Origin: Oegoconia quadripuncta
Lineage: Eukaryota; Arthropoda; Insecta; Lepidoptera; Autostichidae
Assembly (NCBI GenBank): GCA_949316235.1
Contig: OX438750.1
Span: 19,532,865 to 19,596,864 of the forward strand
Direction of reading: 5' to 3'
Length of the DNA stretch: 64,000 bases
Positions 44,995-56,540 of this stretch are shown piece after piece. The first letter of the stretch is position 1. Every line of letters starts with the position of its first letter. Both the position numbers and the translations under genes were made by a program. The notes under the pieces are model-generated. The model ran no database searches. It was not told where the DNA came from and saw only the letters and a list, made by a program, of their open reading frames with translations.

Positions 44995-47450
44995 ACAAGT
45001 CTAAAATAGTGCTTGACTTTCCACCATCACGGCAAAACTTTACATAACTTACGAGTAAGTTGTTTGAAAATCTGATGCAATTTTCACAATTTACGATCAG
45101 TCGACGAATACAGCCTGTGGCCTATATTAGTACAATAGTGGTTATTACGAGAGCACAAAAGCTTAAGGTATTGATAAGGCGCAGTTCGTGTTATCACTGC
45201 GTGCGGTTAGGTCCCCTACAGTTGCACATTCACTCGACTGTAGCTCGTCCAACTGGATTTGGTATTTGCTAAATTGGAGCACAAAGAAATATTCTATAGT
45301 TTCAACGTCTGAACTGACCGGGATGGTCATGGCTCATTACTCATTAGTGGTGAGATCAGATTACTTTATGTCAATTGTCTTACTTAGGTACTAATAATTT
45401 AATTTAATACAAATAGGCGGTAAGTAATATTTGTAGCAGCTATCCATAGGAAGATGCAACAGTATCCTCTACTTATTTTGTTTTATCTCCTGTAGGTCAC
45501 CGACTTGACTTAACGACTGCCTTTAATTGAAAACAACCGGTACCGACAATTTAATGTACCCTCCGAAGCACTCGTATTAAAATGCCACTACTGGCCACCC
45601 ATCCAAGGTGTGACCGTGCCAATTATTGCTTAACATCCCTAATCAAAAACGAATAGCGAATGTGACTGCGCCACGAGTTTCTCATCACGAGAGATTAGCA
45701 TACGGTTCTTATATTCATATTCCGGAATACCATACTTGGATAGTTCCAAAACACAAATATCATATCCGTACCTATTATATATGATAACTGTAGTCCTTTA
45801 TCAATATCCCTGAGTAAGGCGCCGCGTATAATCGCACATTCACTCCGCTATGTCGCTGACGAATTGTTTTGATACTTGCAATACGAGTTAGGCACAAAGA
45901 CCATGGTGTGATAATGCGCCATGTTATCACGCCGGTGTCCGGCGTACACATTCCCTTCGTTGTACAGTTGCTGAATAATTTTGATACTGTAATATGATAA
46001 GGTTTGGGATGAAATGAATATAATACAAAGAATCTGTAGACACTTTACCAAAAAACAATAATAAAAACCAAAAATGAAACAAAGGTTTACAATTTGCATC
46101 CCAATACAGCAATGGTTCTATTTTAATGACATTGTATTTTAAAAAGGCTGAAAAAAATAATTAAGATTTCAATTGTTACGATTAATAAGATATTTAAATG
46201 TACCTTCCTTATTTAAACAATAAAGCGTATTTGATTTGATACTATTATTCAATGGATTTTTTTTTGATATTAAAATGACATACGAAATGGACATTTACCA
46301 AAACACATTAATTAAATATGTAAAGAGTTACGAGCACAGGTAACCTAACCATGGGCAATGAACTCTTAGGTGCAATTTTAGATTGAAAGTAGATAGCCCT
46401 TTTTACATCTAAAGAATTGGGCATTACTCTATTCTTTCACTTTAATTGCTTAAACTTATACCTCAACTAATAGTTTTTATCAGTTCTGTCATCGGAGTTA
46501 TAAACACATTTTGTTACATGTATATTACAAATTGAATACGATCAAAACGCCTTCATCCTACTATAGCGCTAGAGATCATGCGATGCTTGACGCTGGAGTC
46601 AAGGAGAGCGGCCGGCGTCGACCACGCCTGCGCCTGCGCTGCCCCCTCCTTGTCTCGTGCTGTGCTCCATGCAGTTTGCACCCGGTCCATGCTATTGGTA
46701 TGTATTAGTATGTTCGCAAAAATGGTATACAGATGCACCCATAAAACAGTATCTCATCAGTGAATGTATAATTATATAGACAAAATGTTTGTCGTTTGTC
46801 ACATAGAGCACTAGCATAAACTGTTAAGAATAATGTAGAGTAGAGTATGTATATTAACTTGTAGGTACATAATATTATGACGCGTCAATATCTTGCATCT
46901 GTATCTGTATACTTTTTATGCGAACATACTCACAGACTGCTTTCTATATATTGTAAATTTGCTTGAATTTACATGAATTGTATCTCGGTAGGTATATAGG
47001 GTGTATACTTAACAGAATTAGACTTGATTAAATGAGTATTAGATGTTATCCTCTATTGTAGGCAAAGCAATTAATAAACCTGAGACACGTCCAGACAAAC
47101 TGGACACAACGCTTTAAAACACAGGCCCTTCATTTTTCGTGGGGTTTAAAAATCAAATAATCAAAGTTATATAACGAATGACAGCGATTAGATAAAAATA
47201 TAACTAACATTGCGAAATACTTAATTAAAACTCGATCGAATCGACACGGTATGAAGTACCCAAGGCCATTTGTAAGTTGTACTGATATATTTCTGTTATC
47301 AGTTAATGTCGGCTTTTATAATGGTATGCCATTGAACGATTATATTGTTAATGGTGGGTCGTATGGTAGGTAATTTATTTGTTGGACTTAAGGTCCAGTT
47401 TGTATCGCATTGTATCATGGGAATTGCTATAGTATGTGCATAAATGTGTG
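44995..47450. other. Mostly unassigned stretch
   Basis: Holds the 5S-type SINE at 45528-45690 and a GC-rich patch at 46565-46700. On the minus strand the patch reads VQTAWSTARDKEGAAQAQAW in an open frame, which I cannot identify. Otherwise AT-rich without a supportable gene. Confidence 0.3.
45528..45690 (-). mobile_element. 5S rRNA-derived SINE with the best 5S-like head
   Basis: The minus strand reads GATGTTAAGCAATAATTGGC, ACGGTCACACCTTGGATGGG, TGGCC. This matches the order and spacing of the 5S rRNA internal promoter (GTTAAGCA, CGGT-A, CTTGGATGGGTGACC). TCGTGGCGCAGTC precedes it, as in the copy at 8791. The 3' body is truncated after TTGTCGGTACCGGTTG. Confidence 0.65.
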
Positions 47451-47453
47451 GAT

Positions 47454-47741
47454 ACGACCTGTTTGGTGTAGTGGTTAGGAACTCTAACCACTATACCAAA
47501 AGGTTGCGGGTTCGAATCCCGCTAGGGGCATATGTTTGTGTGATGAATACGGACATGTGTACCCGAGTTATGGATGTTTTCGCTTATAATAAATATTTAT
47601 TTACCAAAAAATATGTATTTATGTAGTACATCAACCATCTGGTATCCACAACACAAGCCTATAGTTGCTTAAAGTGGAACTAAATGGCGCTGTGTGTATG
47701 TCAAGGATATTTATTTATTATTATTATTATTACTTATTTAT
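47454..47741 (+). mobile_element. SINE-B, full length
   Basis: GACCTGTTTGGTGTAGTGGT, GCGGGTTCGAATCCCGCTAG, CATCAACCATCTGGTATCCA, AAATGGCGCTGTGTGTATGT, then (TTA)n. Confidence 0.85.
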
Positions 47742-48129
47742 TTATAATAGTGTTTAATAAAATTCCTAAAATTATCAGGAACCTACCGCTTAAGCTCATG
47801 AAAACAAAATTGTACCAATGACTCTTGCATTTCTGCTTTTTTAGTGTTAATGATATTTTAAGTATACAATTATGCTAAATTGTAAAAATGGCTCTCGGAT
47901 TCCTGTTTTATAATATTGACGAATTTTTAAATGGATATTATTGTTAAATTATATTTTATTACTGAAAGTTATATTTGCATGCTACTGTATTTCAGCTGAA
48001 TAGAAGAGACTTATTTATGTAAAATAATTGTAACACTTAGATATTATAAACCTACCTATTCACAGCAAATAAATTCTATTCTAGTTTATAGATAATTTAT
48101 TTAATAGAACAAATCTATATACCGATTCT

Positions 48130-48330
48130 GGGAATTTTTACCAGACTGCCCAAGAAAGGAGTGTAAAGTTTTTCGAGCGTTGTATGTAAGTATCAGGTCC
48201 TTGGGCGTATCCTGTAGCCTAAATGGCTTGACCGATTTAGAAATGCAAAGTGTCGTTAGATTCGTCTTCACCTGGAGTGTCAACCTCCGCAAAATATAAA
48301 ATATGCTGTTCGGTTTTTTGGTTTCAAAAT
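48130..48330 (+). repeat. Rep4 copy
   Basis: TTTTACCAGACTGCC, GGGCGTATCCTGTAGCCTAA, GTGTCGTTAGATTCGTCTTC, AAAATATGCTGTTCGG. Confidence 0.65.
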
Positions 48331-48522
48331 AATCAATTACATAATTAATTTCAATACTCTTTTTCGAAAATGTTCTGTACTGACTTTTGAGATCTATGTA
48401 CGTTACGTGCTTTAGGCTTGTGAAGTTTCATTAGAATCAGTGTAGTCGTTTCGAAAAATTTGGACTTGAAAGTTTTTACTACTATAAGGAATACTGTGAG
48501 GAATAAACCCTCTTAAATTGTT

Positions 48523-48580
48523 TTTTCTTGCACAACGGGTTAGTACTTGACCTTAATCACACCTGATGTTAAGTGAAGAT
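48523..48580 (-). mobile_element. SINE-A 3' end
   Basis: Forward CTTGCACAACGGGTTAGTAC, then TCACACCTGATGTTAAGTGA. Confidence 0.6.
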
Positions 48581-48909
48581 ACGTACATAAAGTCTCGCCT
48601 GTTGACGCAGGGGTAGGCAGAGACCACAGACTTCCACTTGCTACGATCCTGACACACCTCTTCTGCTTCCTTCACTCTCATAAGGTTGTTCATACATGCT
48701 CGTCGGTTTAGGGTACTCTTGACTTGGCCTTTCTTTAAGACGCCCCCGATTTGATCATGGTACATTCGTCGTGGTCTTCCCCTAAAAATACTACCATCCA
48801 CATTCGCTTCGTATATCTCTTTCGTAAGTCTTCTTTCATTCATCCTCTCCACATGTCCAAACCATCTCAGTATACCTTTTTCAATCTTTGTCCCTACGTC
48901 TTCACTCAC
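48553..48909 (-). pseudogene. LINE endonuclease/RT C-terminal fragment
   Basis: Intact frame of 118 codons: EKGILRWFGHVERMNERRLT, KEIYEANVDG, GRPRRMYHDQIGGVLKKGQV, KSTLNRRACMNNLMRVKEAE, RSKWKSVVSAYP. This is the C-terminus of an insect endonuclease-RT LINE; LRWFGHVERM is diagnostic. It is 5'-truncated at about 48909 and the last codons run into SINE-A-like sequence. Confidence 0.75.
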
Positions 48910-49211
48910 ACTGTTTTGAATAATTAATTAATTTCTTTTTAAATAGTTAATACCCTACAACATTCGTGCCACGATAACAAATTCACCTCATCAAAATGTC
49001 CTGTAGTTTGATCGCTATGATGAAACATCTATAGGGTCTAACAAAATTAACCCGGAAAACTTTGGCAATTGCACGTACATGACAATAAAATAATATATGC
49101 ATTAAAAAAACTAGCCTTAAAAATTTTGTTTCCGAGTAAAAAAATTAAATGTAAGTGCAAAAGAAAATACAAATTAACAGACTTACTTCATTTCGAGTGT
49201 ACCTTATTATA

Positions 49212-49436
49212 TCATTGAGAAAAAAAGGCAGCTTTCATATAGAAGACGCCAAAGGGCCGGGGATATACATTGTAGTCTTTGGGCCGGGGCACAGGGCGCA
49301 ACCAATCACAGCAAGTTGCAGCGGCGCCGAGGCAAGCGCCGGCGGCGAGCGGCTTGTGGTCGCCTTTCGGCGTCTTCAAAGATACCGCGGCACGTGTTTT
49401 GTACTTAGAGCGCGCGGCCATTAAGGTCCAACTCAC
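49212..49436 (-). other. CpG-rich island with an ORF: possible promoter or first exon
   Basis: A sharp GC island in AT-rich sequence. The minus strand has ATG GCC at about 49421 and an open frame (MAARSKYKTRAAVSLKTPKG to YPRPFGVFYMKAAFFSQ) ending at 49212. A strong donor (GTAAGT) follows at 49188. The plus strand has a CCAAT box (AACCAATCAC, 49298). Arms GAAGACGCCAAAGG (49241) and CCTTTCGGCGTCTTC (49364) are inverted. It could be a bidirectional CpG promoter, an exon, or a captured element. Confidence 0.4.
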
Positions 49437-49606
49437 AAAATTTACATATCCAAATTTAATTTTTTGAATAAAATCTGTGAACTTTAATGTTTTATTTTTT
49501 TTCGTAATAGCTACATCCTATACATACAATCAGCAACGTTTGTCGAGTTAATTTTGTTAGACCTTATATACCGACATACATACATAGACTGCTAAAGTTA
49601 CAACCT

Positions 49607-49735
49607 CCCTTTTCGACTTGCTCCTGCTTCACTTGCCAGTGCGAGGTTTCCACTCAGGAACTTTTGGGGCATAGCACTATCCCTCCTACGCGTCATTTGC
49701 CCGACCCACTGTCACATCAACTTAATAATCTTAAT
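49607..49735 (-). pseudogene. RTE-type LINE relic
   Basis: Forward GGTTTCCACTCAGGAACTTT, CGTCATTTGCCCGACCCACT, GTCACATCAACTTAATAATC align with the relic at 39420-39510. Confidence 0.5.
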
Positions 49736-49760
49736 AATTGGTTAATAAAAAGCTTAATAA

Positions 49761-49985
49761 TTGGTGGTATGGCATTTTAAATGTCCACCAAACCATCTTA
49801 TCTAAATCTGCCGCCAAGCAGCAATGTTAATAGCATTGTTGTGTTCCGGTTGTCAGAGATAAGATAGCCAGTCCCCCAAATATGTTGGGGTTTCCGGGTC
49901 AGTATTCTTCCACCTTCGACCTCATCTTCATTTAACATCAGGGGTGATTGAGGTTAAGAACGAACCCGTCGTGCATAAAAAAAAA
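49761..49985 (+). mobile_element. SINE-A 3' part
   Basis: TTGGTGGTATGGCATTTTAA, CTGCCGCCAAGCAGCAATGT, GGGTTTCCGGGTCAGTATTC, to an A run. Head missing. Confidence 0.8.
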
Positions 49986-50026
49986 TCCTCTGGACACTTA
50001 GTCCTTTTGTTTTTTACAAATTTATT

Positions 50027-50190
50027 CAATCCGGGAACCGCAGCGTAGGACGTCCACTCACAAGGTGGACGTACGACCTGATTGAAGTCGCGGAAAATCG
50101 CTATAGAAAATAGATACAGACCGCTACCAACAAGTCGCTCTGGAGTTCTATGGGGGAGGTCTATGTTCTGCAGTGGCTCATATGATGATG
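50027..50190 (+). pseudogene. RTE-type LINE C-terminal relic
   Basis: Contains GACCTGATTGAAGTCGCGGA, then codons for ENRYRPLPTSRSGVLW-like and GGGGGAGGTCTATGTTCTGC, AGTGG, TGATGATGAT. It matches the TDDLI-x-VA-x-NR end in order, with stops. Confidence 0.55.
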
Positions 50191-51051
50191 ATTATTCAAT
50201 CCAGATTCTATCTCAGTAATGAAAACCTGGGCGTTGCCTTCTACGTAGCACCTTGTGCTTTATTTCTTATAAAACCCATAATCAGAAACTAATTCAAACC
50301 AACCAGACAGACCAACTCAAAATCTGTCAATACAGAAATAATCTATCTCGTATTACTGTCTTGCAAATCATAAGAGACTTAGTTCATCGCTCAACAAACT
50401 TTAATCTCGAAAACACACCGACTGGCAAAAATAATTTTCCTCCTCACTTCGTTAGTTTTATCAATATTGCTGTTTGACAAGTGCGAGCGAGAGGACAAAT
50501 ATCCGTGATAACTTCGCGGTAAGTTACTCATTAATTATTAAATCAGAACACCATCTGTACGTTACGGATCTATTTACGATGGTAACAAGCTCTCCGACGC
50601 ATACAAGCGAACATTACCGGTCTTATCACAAAAAAAAAACACTATTTAAACATGAATTTGTCGTAACGCCCTCAATGCAACTGTTGAAGACTTATTAAGG
50701 TTTCTGTGATGGAGGCTCAGTATATTAATATTTAATTATATAGATTGCCTCTTTAAATCATCAACACATTCTTCCATCAAAACTAGGTAATTAAAAGATA
50801 ACCTAACCTAAGTTAATATCATGCAGGAGTTTGATTAGGTTTTTATTATTTGATTTATTTATGTATTTTTATGGGTAATTTATATGTAGATATTTGGTTA
50901 TTTGATTATAATATTTTAAATAGTTTATTATTATATGTATTTGTATCATAGTTAATAATAACTACGTATATAATTTTTTGGTTCTAAATTTTTTATTTGT
51001 ACATTTCTAACCTCGTAACTTCACCTGTAATATTTCTAACCTCCAGTAGGG

Positions 51052-51150
51052 TTGGCTAGAAGAGATCTCTCTAGAGATAAGCTCACCTTTTCACATATAT
51101 TTCTGACTGTAATCTGTTTGTATTTCTTGTGCAATTAAAATATATATAAT
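51052..51150 (+). repeat. LINE 3' tail relic
   Basis: GGCTAGAAGAGATCTCTCTA, GAGATAAGCTCACC, then a T-rich stretch; same block as 25972. Confidence 0.45.
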
Positions 51151-51292
51151 AATATATAAATAACAAATAATTTGACATCAAACCGTCATCTGTAGTTTAT
51201 TTGTAGTTATTGGTACTAGGTATGTTAATTATGTGGTTATTATACAAAAGGGAAACTAGAAAATAGTAATGAGATGGATTAAATAATGTCAA

Positions 51293-53150
51293 AGTCAAAG
51301 TCAAAGTCAAAAATGCTTTATTTTGTAGGTACACAGAGTACACTTAAAATAGTCAATTTTACATAGTAAATTTTAAATTTTTTAAGCTACTGCTTGTTCA
51401 AAATGCAATTTTCCCCTGAGAAGAACAAGCAAGAAACTCGAAGGGTTGCTCTTTTAAAATCAGGCTTTGATTTTACATAAAGGTTTTTATATTACAAACA
51501 GGTTTTTAAATTTCATTATTAATTGTGAAATAGCCTGGCATGCGAACGATCTGATTATGTCCAGGGATGATTATCATCTAAATAGTCTGATATTTTATAA
51601 TATGCTTTCTCAATAAGTTTCTGTTTTACAGTATCTTTAAATTTATTGAGAGGAAGATTTTGTATATCAACTGGAACCTTATTGAAAAAGCGTATACATA
51701 ACCCTTTGAATGAATTACTGACTTTGCGGAGGCGACTTATGTGACCTGCAAGTTTATCTTTATTTCTTGTATTGACATCATGTTTATCACTATTTTTCCT
51801 AAATGATGTTATATTTTTTTTGACATACATTAGATTTTCAAAAATGTACTGTGACGAAAAGGTTAGAATGTTATACACTTTAAACCTATCTCTAAGTGAC
51901 ACTGCAGGTCTCAATTGATAAATTGCGCGAACGGCTCGTTTTTGTAAAACAAAGATTGTATTTATATCCGCGGCGTTTCCCCACAGCAAGATACCGTAAG
52001 ACATCAAGCTGTGGAAATAACTAAAATATACTAATCTAGCAGTATTTACGTCTGATATTTGTCGAATTTTTTTGACTGCGTACGCTGCAGAGCTGAGCCT
52101 TTTCGCCAATTTATGTATATGAGGACCCCATTGCATTTTGGCGTCTAAAGTAATGCCCAAAAATACAGTAGAATCTACGAGATCTAAAGTGGCATTTTTT
52201 ATCATTATATTTGTGGGCACCACCCTGACATTGGGTAGTACAAATTTCACACATTTAGTTTTTTTCTCATTAAGTAACAAATTATTTGCCGTAAACCATT
52301 CTACTACTTCAGAAATAGCATTGTTCACATCGTCATAGCTTAATTTTTGTCTATTTACTTTAAATAATACGGAGGTATCATCTGCAAACAATACTATTTC
52401 ATGTTTATTATCCTTTACAAGGTTAGGCAAGTCATTTATATAAACTAAAAATAAAAATGGCCCGAGTATGGAACCCTGTGGGACGCCCATGCAGACTGTG
52501 GACCCTGACGATGTGTTGCCACTGATATTAACCCTCTGAACTCTGCCACTCATATAAGAAATCAAAAGGTCAATAGCACGGCCTGTTACACCATAATGAC
52601 GTAATTTCCTGATTAAGGTGTCATGATGAACGCAATCAAATGCCTTGGACAAGTCGCAGAATACTCCTATTGCATCCCGAGAATCTTCCCAAGCTTCAAA
52701 AATATGTTGTAAGAGCTCGACACCTGCGTCGGTTGTCGAGCGGCCCCTAGTAAAACCGAATTGTTTATGTGACAACAAATCGTTACTATAAAAATAAGCC
52801 GATAACTGAATTAATATAATTTTTTCAAAGATTTTACTGAGAGTCGGTAGTATTGATATAGGTCTAAAATTAGAGGGGTCTGTTGTACTACCGGCTTTAA
52901 ATAAAGGTATAACTTTACTGTGTTTCATCAAATCAGGAAATATGCCATCATCAATACATTTATTAAAAATACAAGCTAAGTGTGGTGACACACAATCAAT
53001 TATGGCACTAATAATTTTTACTGATAAACCGTAAAGGTCGACAGTCTTTTTCTTGTCTAGAGATCTAAATGCTTTTATAATGTCTACAGGACTTATGTGA
53101 TGAAATTTAAAATGAGAATTACAAATCTCCACATTTTGTTTAAGTAATCA
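51293..53150 (-). mobile_element. 5'-truncated non-LTR retrotransposon (CR1/jockey-like)
   Basis: Runs from about 53150 to a 3' end made of TTTGAC repeats at 51293-51312. It carries the 525-codon RT frame and a 260-bp 3' UTR. The endonuclease and ORF1 are missing. The repeat tail instead of poly(A) fits CR1-like and some related clades; the exact clade is uncertain. A sister 3' end lies at 57340-57775. Confidence 0.85.
51555..53132 (-). CDS. Reverse transcriptase of a non-LTR retrotransposon
   Basis: Open for 525 codons. It holds the fingers (FKAGSTTDPSNFRPISILP, about residue 78-96), motif A (FCDLSKAFDCVHHD, 158-171), motif B (GVPQGSILGPFLFLVYINDL, 216-235) and motif C (FADD, 249-252, catalytic Asp pair). 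Motif D (LLLNEKKTKCVKF) and thumb (FLGITLDAKMQW) follow, then a C-terminal tail. It copies its own RNA into DNA at a nicked target. The start is not native: the frame continues upstream to a TGA at 53148, so the protein is 5'-truncated and lacks its endonuclease. The absence of stops suggests a recent insertion. Confidence 0.9.
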   Translation of the reverse strand: MEICNSHFKFHHISPVDIIKAFRSLDKKKTVDLYGLSVKIISAIIDCVSPHLACIFNKCIDDGIFPDLMKHSKVIPLFKAGSTTDPSNFRPISILPTLSKIFEKIILIQLSAYFYSNDLLSHKQFGFTRGRSTTDAGVELLQHIFEAWEDSRDAIGVFCDLSKAFDCVHHDTLIRKLRHYGVTGRAIDLLISYMSGRVQRVNISGNTSSGSTVCMGVPQGSILGPFLFLVYINDLPNLVKDNKHEIVLFADDTSVLFKVNRQKLSYDDVNNAISEVVEWFTANNLLLNEKKTKCVKFVLPNVRVVPTNIMIKNATLDLVDSTVFLGITLDAKMQWGPHIHKLAKRLSSAAYAVKKIRQISDVNTARLVYFSYFHSLMSYGILLWGNAADINTIFVLQKRAVRAIYQLRPAVSLRDRFKVYNILTFSSQYIFENLMYVKKNITSFRKNSDKHDVNTRNKDKLAGHISRLRKVSNSFKGLCIRFFNKVPVDIQNLPLNKFKDTVKQKLIEKAYYKISDYLDDNHPWT

Positions 53151-54117
53151 ATTAAGTAAATCAATATGATATCTAACTTCAAACACTTATTTTCCTTTAT
53201 TTGAGAATTATTGAGTAAATTCTGATATTACATTTACTGTTTAATTTTTGGCGACATTTTTTCCTGGCATTTTCTGGGGATGTGGTGAACTTGGAAAGCT
53301 CTTCACCGACCTCTTGAGGAACCTTATCGCAGTATGAAGGATTACATCAGAAGTCAATTCATACCAAAGCAGATATGTACTATTGCACAATGATCATATA
53401 TATCACATCATAGTATATATAGCATTTTTTTAATACTGCATTCTTTGGGAACTTCACTCCACGTTATAGCACAAATGAATCAGTCACAATTTTATTAACA
53501 GGATGAGTGTATACCATAGTCACTGAGTCTTAATAAATAATTAGTAACTACCATTGTGAGTCCATCAAGCACCGAAAAACATTAATTCTTCGAATAAATT
53601 CTTAAAATTAAGCTATAAAACTTAACGATACGATCGCACCAAAAAATCCTCATAAATTATCATATTATAAATTATTTTGTAGCTACAGAAGAAAAATCAG
53701 CAGAAAGGGATTCGCGAGATTTAATGTCTTAATGGCACTTCGGTGACTCTCATAATAAAATTTTGCGATGGAGTTCCATTCCATGAAAATTCCTATATGT
53801 TCAAAAATATACAATTCTTCTTCCCTGTGAATACATAATCCTATTGTTGTTTACTGCTTTTACCAAAATATTCTTAGTGTCTAAAAAAAACTTCACCAAT
53901 CTCATTCTTAGTGTATTTATAGAAAACTAACTCTTTTTATTAACATCGAAGCAACGATATTTTTATGCAATTTTAGAAAGAATGCCCTCGAGTCTCTTTA
54001 CGCCGATCGAGTAAGGTGCTGCGTTCAGTTGATAATCAATATTTAAGAACGAAATGAACCTACCTACTCATTGGTACTAAAATCTATAAGGAATGACAAC
54101 TCCAAACTGCTATACTA

Positions 54118-54340
54118 GCAGTAACAGACATAATAATATGAGCTTAAAAACCAAAAAACCCGACAGCGTATTTTGCATTTCACGGGCGCCATGTTGAATT
54201 TTTTGCCATAAGATGTATCCTGTGACACTCCAGGGATCAAGACAAATCTAACGACACCATGCACTTCGAAATCGGTCAAGCCGTTTATCCTACAAGAGGT
54301 AACATAGAAATCGATATACATACATACGTATATATACTCG
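54118..54340 (-). repeat. Rep4 copy
   Basis: Forward AAAAAACCCGACAGCGTATT, GATCAAGACAAATCTAACGA, CACTTCGAAATCGGTCAAGC; ends in TATACATACATACGTATATA. Confidence 0.65.
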
Positions 54341-54719
54341 AAAAATTACACAAACCATATTTAAACGATAATATCATTTCATATTAAACAGTTTTTTATC
54401 CTTATTATTCCTACATCCTATTCCTCGAACAATAAATAATAGTATTATCTAGACATAGAATGCTTTTTTCAAAGCACACACCAAAAGTTCTAAAGCAAAA
54501 AATAGTAGTAGGTCTCAAAATGTAACTAAAATCCAACAATAATTTGATGTAACCAAAATGCAACTGACCCGACGACGACTGCTCGCCGGTCTCTTGAGCT
54601 GTCAAAATACTGAACCTGTTGCGTACATTGTGGCGGTAATGATTATTATTTTCGACTTTAATTTCGGCGCAGCGGCGGCCGCCTGACCTTTTCACTCAAC
54701 TTATTTTTTTTAATTTCAG

Positions 54720-54844
54720 ATTCGGTTATCATCAAACGTCGATCTTGGTCTGGTGGCGGCGGCGGTGGCGGGTGGGGGGATCGAGGCTGCTACATCCGCT
54801 CTCTAAGGTCTCCGGCGACCACGCCTAGCTCAAATGGTCACTAA
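54720..54844 (+). CDS. Candidate terminal exon, Gly-rich, unrecognised
   Basis: Follows a T-rich acceptor (TTATTTTTTTTAATTTCAG). In phase 1 it is open to TAA: SVIIKRRSWSGGGGGGGWGD, then RGCYIRSLRS. The region 54640-54840 is CpG-rich. The other frames are open for 28 and 35 codons, so coding frame is uncertain. Confidence 0.25.
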
Positions 54845-55362
54845 CGATGGCTACCTACTACTAGTAGATTATAAATTAGGGTTCTCACCATATTCTCATG
54901 ATTAAATAGCACTGGAATGTAAAACATTATGCCACAAAATATTTTAGAGTCAACCAAAGAACAGGATTTGTATCATATGAAAAACATACTTAGATTTATT
55001 TTTAAGTTTGTTATTGTTAGTACATACTATAATGCCTATTACTTATTAAAGGCCTCTAAGGAGAAATAAAGGAATGTTTAAGCTCACAAGGTTTGGGTAT
55101 TAAAAAATTAAGTCAGAAGAAAATGTTTAAGTAACAACCCTAATAAATGTGCTGCCATGCCTCCGAGCTCACGGAGTTACTAATTGCGACGATTTAATAT
55201 TTAGACAGGCATTGAGAGCTATTTTCCAAACTTAACTCACGAATTTTCTTGCTCTACCCACATGTTGATGACATCGAGTCGACGTCATCGACAGTACAAT
55301 ATTAACATGAAAGTTTTAAGAAATTAGTTGATAAGTACTTAATTTTTACCTATGAGTATATA

Positions 55363-55545
55363 TTTTTTGTGCACAACGGGTTAGCGATTGACTTAATCAC
55401 ACTTGATAAGTTAATATGATCTTATCTCAAACAGCCAGAACACAACAATGCTATATACATTGTTGCCTATCGGCAGACTTAGATAAAATGATGATAACTG
55501 GCTAGTCCGTAATTTAAAAAACCTACCACCAACCAAATCGAGTAA
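55363..55545 (-). mobile_element. SINE-A 3' part
   Basis: Forward GTGCACAACGGGTTAGCGAT, CTATATACATTGTTGCC, CCTACCACCAACCAAATCGA. Diverged; head missing. Confidence 0.6.
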
Positions 55546-56283
55546 TAAACATATTAGTCCAGTAAGGATATTTACACTTTTAACTTTCTATAATTTTAAA
55601 GGCCGTGATTTTTTGCACATGGAAGGAGTACCTATCAGTAGGAGTACATAACAATCAAAAGAATTTTTTTTTCATAGTTATACTATGAAAAAAAAAATCT
55701 TACAAAACAACTCTGTTACTTGAAAACGTTATATATATTTTATTAATACTAAAAAATACTGCTCATTTACAAAGTGGACTCCCAAGTGAAAACATGCAAA
55801 AACCTAAGGTTTTCTCGTTTTAAAATAGAAAAAACTTGAACGTAAAATAATGGAAAAATTGTTAATAAGATGTAACTTTAATTAACCGTATCCAATTTAT
55901 AAACTTACTTCATGTCGTTTTGGACCAGATACAATCACCTATGCCGGCTTGACTGACACACTCTAATGATTAAGATGCGTTAATGTATATTATACGTCAC
56001 ATAAGACAAAAAGTAAAAAAAGGTTAGCCTCTGTATATCTCTATCCTATCTAGCTACTGGATAAATTTCAATACATAACCTAACCTTTAAGTGACTTATT
56101 TGGTGTACTCGTAGTAGTAGACACTAACCTCAATATATTTCACTGTTCCTATAAAGTTTAAAAAACAATATTAAGCACAACCTTTTTTCTTTAATAATAG
56201 TTGACATAAAAATTGTACCACAAAACCATGTCATATTGAATTATAATATATGTACTACTGTTATTGTACCTAAAGTAAGTAAA

Positions 56284-56390
56284 TAAATATATGTTTGTAT
56301 GATGAATACGGATATGTATGTTATAAATATTTAAATTTATAATATGTGCATTTACAAAAAATATGTAATAGTGTAACTCAACCATCCATA
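56284..56390 (+). mobile_element. SINE-B 3' fragment
   Basis: ATATGTTTGTATGATGAATA, CGGATATGTATG, TTTACAAAAAATATGTAATA, CAACCATC follow SINE-B order. Confidence 0.5.
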
Positions 56391-56540
56391 TTTATTATAA
56401 GCAGAGTATCTAACTATAATGGCGAATTTTTTTTTTTCGTTTTGCTGCGCTTAATTTACTTATTAATTTTCTTTAATTGTTCGATTTAAAAGTTACTGAA
56501 ATTTGTAACATTATTATTGTAAGTAATTATTTTATCATAT

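Larger units (their letters stand above)
53151..56280. other. Mostly unassigned stretch
   Basis: Apart from Rep4 at 54118, the CpG-rich exon candidate at 54720 and SINE-A at 55363, I see nothing. A short palindrome of A and T runs around CATAGTTATACTATG lies at 55663-55698. Confidence 0.35.

Noticed and set aside
52138..52338. Plus-strand open frame of 66 codons
   Set aside because: Antisense shadow of the reverse transcriptase frame on the minus strand.
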